From positions 1 to 64,000 of the forward strand of contig JACGCK010000153.1 of assembly GCA_014925825.1 (NCBI GenBank): a stretch of 64,000 bases of DNA. Reading direction: 5' to 3'. The stretch is from Pholiota molesta (Eukaryota > Basidiomycota > Agaricomycetes > Agaricales > Strophariaceae). Numbering within the stretch: position 1 is the stretch's first letter; the number at the start of each line of letters is the position of its first letter. Positions 51,096-64,000 of the stretch are shown piece after piece. The position numbers were made by a program, and so were the translations under genes. The notes below the pieces were generated by a model that was not told the DNA's origin, made no database searches, and was given only the letters and a program-made list of their open reading frames with translations.

Positions 51096-53752
51096 ATTAT
51101 TCCATTTTTATTTTTGCCATGGCGAAGTTAACATGGATGGACATCAGTCACATCACAATACCATACGAGCATTAGATAGTGTCGAAGCTCCTATGCAGAT
51201 CAAAGATCCTTGTAGAGGTGTGGACAATCCTAGGATGTTTAAGCTCATTGGTGAAGTAGTGGATAAGGAGCTCTGCTAAATATCCAAATCATGGATGGAT
51301 AGAAGGGCCTTTGAATCCAGAATGCTCGAAGCGGTAACCACAACTCGCATCGATGAATGCATAATGAGAGCCATCTGCCATCTTAACGAGTTCTAGAGGC
51401 GCAGCCCTCTCCCGCAATGGCTAACAGTCGCAACTTGAACACGCAGCCTCTGTTACACAAAACATGGGGCAGTTCTTGCAAAGTTGCAACTGTGAGCCAT
51501 TGCTAGAGAAAGCCATCTACGCATCGCGTTGCACTTGGACAGTGGCCCATTGCTTCTGACATGCACATCACCAATCGTACCTCTCCCGCGCGCAGCGCCT
51601 GATTGCGCGCATCGCGGCGAGCGCGTGACAGTGGACTACCACCCGGAGCGCCTAGCGACGAGCCAAAGTACTCTCCGCAGATCGGGTCGGCAGCGCAGAA
51701 CAATACGTTCCCAGCTTCCGCACGCCGGCGCTGGGTATGGACAAGGGAATCGAAGCGAAACGTGTGATGAGTGGAAGGATGAATACCGGGCAAAGGGAGT
51801 TGCATTATGGATGCTGTCGGCGCGGGGCAAGTTCGCGTGGCGGGGCTACACCGATGTTGAGGATGGCGACGCCATCTTTATACGCACGTCCTATTATGCC
51901 TGTGATAACGCCGGCGGCGCCACTGAAAATTCATGTCGGCCGTCGCCATCGCTGGCGTCTCGAGGAGGCGGTGGAACGTATGTAACCTTTGAGACTTACC
52001 TGCGCACTCTGCTCGTTTGAGTTGACATATCCTCGAGTTGGCAAGGCGCTGGGAGGGAGTAAATATCCGGAGTGGAGGTGGCATATGCCATCGTGAATCA
52101 TGGCAATGATCCTGCAGATGTATGCTGTTGGAACTTGGATGTTGGAAGGCGTCAGTGCAGTAACTGGAAGGTAAATAAACAAGCCACCATTGGGCACCTT
52201 TTAGATCTCTTGCAGCGCAGGTCTTCCCTTCATCACCCATCCCCTTGCCAGTCCCTTGGGCATCATCAACGTCTGTTATGAGTTACCAGCGGTTGTTTCG
52301 CAGAGTGTGAGGCGTGGAGGTAAAGTTGGGCCCGACTGGAGAGCAGAACTTGTTGGCAGACTGCGACTCGATATGTTGCGGATAGCCGGCCCGGCTAGAG
52401 AGCATTTAGGAAGATTGGGACGACGTTGGGACGACGAGAAGCGAGCTCAAAGCGAGCTAAGTCTTCCCGGTGAAGCCAGCACGTCTGCTCGGCGGCCCTC
52501 CGCGAGGCGAGCATTGCTGGGTCCGTGGATTAATGTGGGGAATGTGATGTTGCGTGCCCTCTGCAACCAACTGCACGGCCTAGAGGTGGTCATGAGGCAA
52601 TATCAGCCGCATCACAACGCTGAGTGCACAGTCGATGAATAAGGGGAGGGTTCAAGAAGGGTTTCCACTAATATATAGCGAGTGACCCTGACTATTAAAC
52701 GGTCAGTACGCGTTCCACCAACACGCGTTGCAATATTCCTCGACGCGTACATACACTTGCTCTACTACCCACGGCAAATTTAAGCCTGAGTTAGGATGTT
52801 TATATCGACTTACCATGTACACATACGATATTCAGCCCCGGAGGATAGAAGGCAAGTGAGAAACCAGGTGGATAGCCACAGAAGTTGGCAATTAGACGTG
52901 TCGAAACACAGAATACTTTCAGTCGGCATTCATGGTGATTAGTCGCGCAGGACGGGTTGATGATCAGACACAGAAGGGTTTTGGAAGGGTTAATTGAACT
53001 GTGACATGAGTGATATCGATACATACGCGCGCGACACACAGATGAGCGCTGAGCGCTGAGCTTGAGTACTGAGTAGTCACAATCAGCGCCGGTAATTTCT
53101 TCGCCCCAATGCTCAGCGTTCGAAATTTGCCCTTGTTTCCACTGGATCCATGGAGAGATATTTGGACCCGAGAATGTTGCGCAATTACGCGGGGTTTTAT
53201 CCTTGTCGCCGTATGCGGCACCGCTGAAATTGCCTGTCCAGCACAGCGAGCTGTGCGGAGACATATATTGTTTGGGGCATGAGCTCATGCCGCAGCTGTA
53301 CTTTAGGTGACCAGAGTCTCTATGGAAAGTAGACTAGTACCATCATCCCAATATTTTTTTTAGATATCAAATTTCCAACAGCGTTGTGAAACATATCTGT
53401 ATTGATTTTTTTTTCATGTTGGATTAATTATCGCACATACATCCCACATACCGTGGTATAGATTATAAGATAGCTTCACGAATAAAAATGAATGAGCACC
53501 ATCTTATTTAAATAATGGCCATAGCTTTCAATGAATTCTCGTCATAGTTCTCCCACCTCCCATCTCAATATCAGTTCCGGGTTCGGTCCAGTTCCATCAG
53601 AGAATGAGTTCCCGATGTTGAGCTCGTGCACTGTTGTCGGATAGTTGTGAGCGATGGGTCTGTGTCTATCATTTGCTTCTTGGCCTTCGGCCCATTGGCG
53701 AATTTTATTGACGACCTATGGTCCACCGTCCAATCGAGTTCGCCTTTGGTAT
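51096..53752. other. Long stretch without a recognised gene
   Basis: Several ORFs of 80-160 codons exist on both strands, but none shows a family motif, signal peptide or consistent intron pattern. The best is a Cys-containing minus-strand ORF at 52800-53288, with good splice donors but no recognisable content. GAGCGCT/AGCGCT repeats occur around 53042. Confidence 0.4.
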
Positions 53753-54828
53753 TCAGCCTACCCGGATGATAACGATGGAAAAGATGATGCCGCTTATGGG
53801 CGTCGCCTGCATTATTCGGACAAAGGGTGAGCTTTAACCTCAATTCCGATTTAAACGAAGGCCTACCACTTGGGCCATAAATTCGAGCGCTTGGCTTCCA
53901 CTGAGAAGGGTAACATTATATATGAAGAGGTATGCCGCGTTTATCGCCCACTTTCAATCAGAATCTTGACGATAGGCATGAGCGATGATGTCGACGTTCC
54001 AAGGACAGCCCTCGTTTTTCGGTCGACTTGCCAGATGCGGAATGCAAGAAGTGCTGATAAAAGAAAGAATGTCGAGTCAGTTCCTGCAATACAATTAGGA
54101 TTACACTGGATGATACTTACAGGTGGCAACGGCGTTGCACAAAGACTCAAAGTAAAGATTGCTGCCACCAGCTCTTCTGTTCCTTTACAGTGGTCTGTGG
54201 GTGGTGGGCGAAAACCCACATGACATACGTTCCTGAAACTAGAAGCAGGCTCGGCCACAGCGGCTGTGGGATAAAATCATAGAACTTACCAGCACTTCCA
54301 AGTGAGAGGAGAACTGGTAGAATAACAATCCAAATTCTCCTTCCCCATACAATCCAGCAGCGATAACTCTGCATGAAGTGTCTTCATCTTTTTATGCTCT
54401 TGCCTATAATGAGAGGACTTACAACGAAGGAATCACCAATTAATAGTTGGGAGATCAGAATGCAGTGCTTGGCTGAAAACAGCTTTGTAGAAGTGTCGGC
54501 TAGGAAGGCAATTCGAGCTGCTCTGTCGTTGTGAAGGAAAGCCACAAAGACGTTCGCCGTGTCCACACACAGCTGTGCCGTTGCAAGAAGGATCATCGCC
54601 ACCGCCGTGATCGTCATCGGGAGATTGAGAGTGGCGATCTTGAGGGACTGGCGCTGCGCGAATACATATGCTGAGACGATAAAAAGCGTCAAGTACATGC
54701 TGGAGAAGGAAGCGTCAGACCTCGCGAAACTGATTTGATGGGCAGTCTTAGTGATATTAAAACATACCATAGAACCCCGCCTCGACAACAAGGCCTGAAA
54801 GTTCAGCAGTATCGATCTGAAAGCCCAT
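53753..54828 (-). pseudogene. Decayed multipass membrane protein of a basidiomycete-specific type
   Basis: Starts MGFQIDTAELSGLVVEAGFYG. The helices are recognisable: MYLTLFIVSAYVFAQRQ, NLPMTITAVAMILLATAQL, SYRCWIVWGRRIWIVILPVLLSLG, LVAAIFTLSLCAT, STFFLLSALLAFRIWQVDRKTR, SSLMPIVKILIESG and PISGIIFSIVIIRVG. This is the layout of the seven-helix-like proteins common in mushroom genomes, with YR.WIVW and SLMPIV..L.ESGA landmarks; function is unknown. The exons do not join cleanly. One base is missing at the first acceptor (54700), the frame changes between KSWWQQSLL and ELVAAIF, and one base is missing at 53947-53949 between ESG and AINAAYLF. Either a pseudogene or a gene affected by the same undercalling seen elsewhere. 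Confidence 0.6.
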
Positions 54829-58956
<4,128 letters not shown>

Positions 58957-59066
58957 GTTGAACCTAGCACTTCGTTCAAACAAGTACAATTTGTATCAAT
59001 TTGTATCAGAAAGCCATTTTGTCACATTTTTGTCCTAAGTATCATACAAGGTGGTCGCAGTTGATC

Positions 59067-60348
59067 TTACGCTGCATCGACTGGGTTCCATGAAATTGCG
59101 CCAGCCGTACCCTGGTCGAGAGCATCAATTCTCGCCATCTGCTCAGGCGACAGCTCGAAGTCGTAGACATTTGCATTAGACACTACCCTTTCGGGCTTGG
59201 AAGACTTTGGTAACGGCACAAATCTAGTATTCGTGTTAAAAATCGAACTGCGTAATACTTATTAGAGACATTTTAACGACGTACCCTCGCTGAAGCGACC
59301 AGCGTACGAGGACTTGAGGAACTTCTTTATTTACCTGAAAGCGTCATTTTATCAGATGGACGCGCAATTCGTAAACACAATAAATACGGTACCTCTTTTG
59401 CTACTTCCTGGAGCACGGGATTATCGAATTTGGCTCGGATGAGAGGGCAGTACGCCTGTGTAACGGTTCCGTGTGCTTTGTCCCATTCCACAATGTCCTT
59501 TTGCTGACAGAATGGCTGGAGCTGAATTTCCTAGACATGTTAGCACATCAATTTGGGCTTGAGCACGCCCACGCACCTCAACCTGATTGACAGCGGGTAA
59601 CTCATATCCGGCTTCTTTAATTTCTTCAAGGTGTCTGACCGCACTAGACGATGTTGGTAGTTGTAAGCTACAGCAATAAATAAGAAAACTCACTAGTTAG
59701 AGACGCCCACACTCCGTATTTTACCTGCAGCTTTTGCATCTAAAAGAGCTTTGTATGCCTGAAGCCGTTTTTCCTTTCCAGAATATCCATCGTGTATGAG
59801 ATAAAGATCGATGTACGCTATAAGAGAGCGAAATGTGAACATCGCAGGACGTATTATGCAAGTCATCCTCACATAAGCCTAGTTTCTTCAAGGAGGTGTC
59901 CACTGTATTAGCCGTATTATCATGAAGATTTGAAGCAATTTTTGTGGCTGATATTTTCATAGGGATGAGTAACTCGACATGAATATTTATTGGATATATG
60001 ACTTACTGATGAATATTTCCTCTCTTTTCAACCCGCTGTTGCGCACGGCTTCCCCGACGCCTTCTTCGTTTCCATACATTTCGGCAGTATCGACATGTCT
60101 AAATTTTATATTCAGCTTATTCAAGGCAACCGCGGACGTTGATTGATGGATATACCGATATCCATGCTCAAAAGCAGCCTCGCAAGCTGGAATAACGTTC
60201 TCGTTCAGGTACACCCCAAGCCCAAGGAGGGGCATATCATATCCTTCGTGAAAGTTGTCAATATCCTTTCAAAATGGAGGGTATATAAAGACAATGCTGC
60301 TGCACCTGAGGATAGCTTGATCGTCGAAGCAATGGAGAGAGGCGACAT
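59067..60348 (-). CDS. Aldo-keto reductase
   Basis: Minus strand, eight or more short exons. It starts MSPLSIASTIKLSSG, joining through an intron to YDMPLLGLGVYLNE. The catalytic tetrad of the family is visible: Asp in HVDTAEMYGNE, Tyr in the same block, Lys in TTKIASN, His in DLYLIHDG. KIRSVGVSN, LPAVNQVE, QAYCPLIRAK and VPLPKSSKPERV (NADPH phosphate site) follow, ending ISWNPVDAA. Such enzymes reduce carbonyls with NADPH in the cytosol. It converges on the GMC oxidase gene (110 bp apart) and diverges from the FAD oxidase. The frame is intact in the exons joined. Confidence 0.87.
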
Positions 60349-60910
60349 GGTGACAGATGAGACTGGAAAGAAACGGTAAGCAATCTGTCAGTTGTCGAAT
60401 AATAAGTACTGGAGTGCACTCGCGTCATAGTGAGATATTGATCAGTAATCGTTTGATGAAGGATCAAATGCATTCCGCATCGAAAATACTGTGGGTCTCA
60501 TGCTAGTCTCTACATAGATAGAACCTGCGAAGGTATGAAACCGGCATCAGGCACCCTCCACAGGATGGAAAGCTTCCACTGAGTAAAATTCACACACCAC
60601 ATGCACCCAGTAAATCTCTACAGATTTGACCACGAATCAATTGAGCCAGAGGCTCCATATTTGACACACTCATCAATCAGGATTGCCACAACGATTATGA
60701 AAAGCCTGCTTGCGGATTAAAATACAACAGAGCCTTTCAGCGAGTGACTAATCTTTTGTTTATCATGGTTCACGAGCCTTCCGTTTTTCCGAAAACATAC
60801 TGACAATGATCAATGATCCAGCTTCCATGCCAGTTAGCTAAATATCGCCGCATTCTGATTTCTACAATAGTCAAAAATCAGTGCACTTTCAAACCTAATT
60901 AGACTGTAGC
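60349..60910. promoter_or_regulatory. Divergent promoter region, aldo-keto reductase / FAD oxidase
   Basis: 562-bp spacer without ORFs between two start codons pointing apart. Shared control of the two oxidoreductases is possible but not shown. Confidence 0.45.
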
Positions 60911-62538
60911 ATGGACGCTCTGAAACTCACCGGCGCAGTCATCGTATCGAAGGCAGACGGCGAGGAGGCCTATGCGAAAGCGCTGCATCGCAACTCAACA
61001 CTATCCGTCCTCGAAGCGCAATCCGTGATCTACCCGACCGAGATCCACCACATCCCCACTATCCTCACCTACGCATCTACACAGTCCCCGCCGCTGGAGA
61101 TCGCCGTCAAGTCCGGCGGGGCGCACTCGTCGACCTGGGCGAGCTCGAACGGGGGCATCGTCATCGACCTCGCGCGCCTGAACGCCGTATCGGTCGCCGC
61201 GGACAGGGCGACCGTCGCGGTACAAGGGGGCGCGAACTGGGGCGACGTGTATGCTGCGTGCCAGACGGCCAACGTCGATGTCGTCGGGGGCCCGTTTTGG
61301 TTCGTCGGTGTGGGCGGGTATCTCACGGGGGAGGCTACAGCCCCTTCACCCCCGAGCGCGGGTTGGCGATCGACAACATCGTGGGCGCCGTTGTCGTTTT
61401 GGCGGACGGGCGGGTAGTGGAGACGAGTGCGACGGAGGAGCCGGATCTCTTTTGGGCCATCCGAGGTGAGTTGGCCGAGTGTTATTGCGCTGAGTGTTGC
61501 GCGCTGAGCTGTTGCTTTGACTTAGGCGGCGGGAACCAATTTGGAATTGTGGTCGAGTTCACTCTGAAAGCCTTCCCAGCAGCTGGGCCGTTTACTGTCG
61601 GGATCATCGCGTACCCTGGGCCAGAGATCGAAAACGTGCTGAGAGTGGTTCAGGTGGGCCTCGAAAGTTTCTTGAACTGAAAGATCGGCATGAAGCTTGG
61701 ACCTGTTCCAGGACTCGAAGGCGACCTGCACCGCGCGCGAAAAGCTGAACATCACTTTCGCGCGGCCGCCGCCGCTCTTCAAGGTAAGTTCGGATTGCCG
61801 TTAGAGCTTCGCCCCATAGCGTTGGCTGGTCCTGATATCTTCGACAGCCGGCAGTCACGATTCTCCCCTGGGTCTCGCAGGACGCGTCGGGACGGTCAGC
61901 GGAGGTACTTGCGCCTTTCCGGGCCTTGAAGCCAGTACTAGACACCTGCGCCGCGGTTCCCGACATGCTCGCCGTCTCCCACAACCTCGACGCGCTCTTC
62001 GCCGCCGCGCCGCCGCGCTTGACCATCCGGGGGCCCTGATCGCCGACCTGTGGACGGATCTAATCCTCGAGCTCTGGTACAAATGGATCGCATTCACTGA
62101 GAGCCCTGATGTCAAATCGACGACGGTGATATGGGAGCTCAGCGGCGCAGAGAAGATTGCAGCTGTTGGTAGTGGGGAGACGGCGTTCCATGCGCGAGAG
62201 CCACATTATTGGGTCGCGATCCAAGGACGGTGAGTTGGAGATAGTCGACGTCCACCGTGGTATGTCTTCGACTCATGGAACTGTCTCGTAGATCCGCCAC
62301 AGAGGAATCGGTGCCTGCGATGCGCGCCTTCGTCTCCGAGTCGACGGAACTCATGCGCCAGAGAAATAGAGAGAAGACAGGCAAAGATGCTGGGTATTGG
62401 CTGAATTTCGCACAGGGAGAAGAATTGGTCGAGGAGGTCTTTGGGCCCAACTTGCCTAGGCTTCGTAAACTCAAGGCAAAGTACGATCCAAAGAAACTTT
62501 GGAGCAAAGGATGCTTGATAGAGCCGGATTTTGATTGA
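60911..62538 (+). CDS. BBE-type FAD-linked oxidoreductase, two single-base frame breaks
   Basis: Starts MDALKLTGAVIVSKADGEEAY. No signal peptide is evident. PCMH-type FAD domain: IAVKSGGAHSSTWASSNGG (the His is the usual flavin anchor), IVIDLARLNAVSV, VAVQGGANWGDVY, VGVGGYLTG. After the first break come YSPFTPERGLAIDNIVGAVVVLADGR and DLFWAIRG. The C-terminal BBE domain ends KYDPKKLWSKGCLIEPDFD. About 480 residues, normal for the family. The second flavin-linking cysteine of bicovalent members is not seen. Two breaks: G5 at 61327-61331, where the family pattern TGGGYS needs G6, and G5 at 62029-62033, where RLTIRG must join ALIADLWTDL. Both would be repaired by one G. The substrate is unknown. 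Confidence 0.82.
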
Positions 62539-64000
62539 ATTATTTAGTCCTTCGAAGCCAGATATAGCCCTGCTTTATGATCAGGGAACATGAATACGTA
62601 TACAGCATGTCCTCAGAATAGAAATCAGAGAATTTTGACCTACTTTCAAGGCTTTCCGTAGGCACACACTTGAACATATTCAAACTTGTCTTGAGCAATA
62701 ACCAGAGCTCCAAGATTTATCCAGAATATTTCAGTGCAGTTCAAAACTTGAGAGAAAAACGGCGGACAAATGATAGCTGTCAGAAGGAGACAAGTAGACG
62801 CGTCCCCGGTCCCGGCGGGTGGACCAGCGCAGCGTGACGTGACGGCGCCAAGCAACGCCAATCCCGTGGCGCCCTGGACGTTCGCGCGCGTGCGTCCTTT
62901 GTTCCGATCAGTGCCTCTTCCAACTTGCCAGAATCCTGATCGTCTTCCCATTGTGCCCTCAAATTCAATTCACGGGCAAGACCTCGAATGGCTAATCCTG
63001 TAGCGATGCATGCCCTAACGCACGCACGTCTCGACTGTCCTTGACTTGCCCATCCGTACGACTTGCGGTATGCAGTACCTGCATCTCTAAGCCAAAGGAA
63101 GACATGGTACGTTTGTGGTACGTTATCTGAACTACTCAATCATTGCCTATCCAGCTGACGCCTAACATCATCCAGCACATCTCATCTAGATTTCTTCTAT
63201 GCTTTCCTAATTTCCTAAACACCGCCGATGCTCCCGAAAATGCGCGTCATTTCCATCCTAAGGCGGCGCTCGATAGCCAAATGTTCGCCGCACAGCCTGT
63301 CTTGTGGATGATGCAGAGGGAAAATAGGTACTTACATCAGAGATCCATTGCAGATATCTGGCATTCACTCACTGATTACTTTGCAGCATCTCGATGCATT
63401 GTGCTGCTAACGGCTAACGACGATTCGTCGTCGAAACAAATTATGCATCGAAGGTTAGCTGTGCGGCATCGCAGGTATCAAGACTCACGACAGCGGCGAC
63501 GACCTCAAACATTACCTATCCTACACGCGAACATGACATTTCTATGTCTTTTAATGCCCTGATACAATTCATCTCTCACTATTACAGCACGACGTTCGAG
63601 CGAGGGCTTTCGCTGTTGGCGCTGACAGATTACTTTGGCAATGGCAGCCTGCATCATTGAAACCTGCATATTTAACTGACGAGGTGCGTGCGGATAGTTT
63701 TACGGCTGTGCGTTGCACGTTGATGAACAACTTACACCAACGGCGAGGGCACTAACGCATGGTAAGCATTCGATTACTATCTCCGCGAAGCTTAATAGTA
63801 CTCACTGACTTTCTCAAGCCATTCGCAACACATATATAGTAAAATGTTTTCCGATTGAGCTTATACGCGTATGGTGTTTCGCCTTTTCATACATGTGGAG
63901 ATACTCTTGTCTGAGCTTGATAGTCTATGGTCGTTACCTACGCGTTTTCGCAACGGATATGAATGGAACGACCGTATAATCGTCTGTGGAGTGACATATG
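62539..64000. other. Window end, no gene recognised
   Basis: ORFs at 62646-63139 (minus) and 63143-63562 (plus) have no recognisable motifs and overlap stop-dense sequence. Nothing else was identified. Confidence 0.35.

Noticed and set aside
51503..52642. Overlapping ORFs of 80-160 codons on both strands
   Set aside because: Composition is GC-driven, there are no motifs, and strands conflict. I see no support for a gene.
52800..53288. Cys-containing 162-codon minus-strand ORF with good intron donors
   Set aside because: No signal peptide, family motif or convincing exon chain; left as unrecognised.
62646..63562. Three ORFs near the right edge
   Set aside because: No motifs; the composition matches neighbouring non-coding DNA.

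Overview
The window looks like nuclear DNA of a filamentous basidiomycete, most likely an Agaricomycete of Polyporales type. Genes are cut by many 45-65 bp GT-AG introns. A DUF6535 membrane protein is present, a family expanded in mushroom-forming fungi. A Kyakuja-Dileera-Zisupton (KDZ) DNA transposon is also present. No ribosomal RNA, tRNA, CRISPR or organellar signal was seen. Functions are read from protein motifs by eye; no database search was run.

Layout. 1-8.7 kb: a decayed 3' end of a DUF6535 gene, then an intact five-exon DUF6535 gene; the 3' flanks of the two copies are homologous, so this is an old segmental duplication. 8.7-18.4 kb, minus strand: a Golgi pH regulator (GPHR) family channel, a Neo1/ATP9-type P4-ATPase flippase, a GNAT acetyltransferase and a truncated second GNAT. 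19.2-25.3 kb: two tandem secreted type-B carboxylesterases, the second damaged. 25.5-34.9 kb: mitochondrial complex III core protein 2, a class I methyltransferase, and a BRCT-containing family X DNA polymerase (lambda/Pol4 type). The methyltransferase and polymerase diverge from a common 1-kb spacer.

35.5-48.65 kb is one 13.15-kb KDZ transposon bounded by about 1.4-kb, nearly identical terminal inverted repeats, with about 190-bp subterminal repeats inside them. It carries the transposase, a small gene with an RNase H1 N-terminal-like domain, and a KDZ-associated accessory gene. A non-coding 2,473-bp near-perfect palindrome (1.18-kb arms, 106-bp loop) is nested inside it. The palindrome is flanked by a perfect 7-bp target-site duplication that contains the stop codon of the second gene.

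50-62.5 kb: a Ser/Thr-rich wall protein with a GPI-like tail, a decayed multipass membrane protein, then three oxidoreductases in under 6 kb (GMC oxidase, aldo-keto reductase, BBE-type FAD oxidase). The last two are divergent around a 562-bp spacer.

A cross-cutting observation is that many otherwise convincing genes, including the probably essential Neo1-type flippase, are interrupted where one base appears to be missing from a homopolymer. Every homopolymer case is a contraction. This looks more like long-read consensus error than independent pseudogenisation, so several broken genes here may be intact in the organism.
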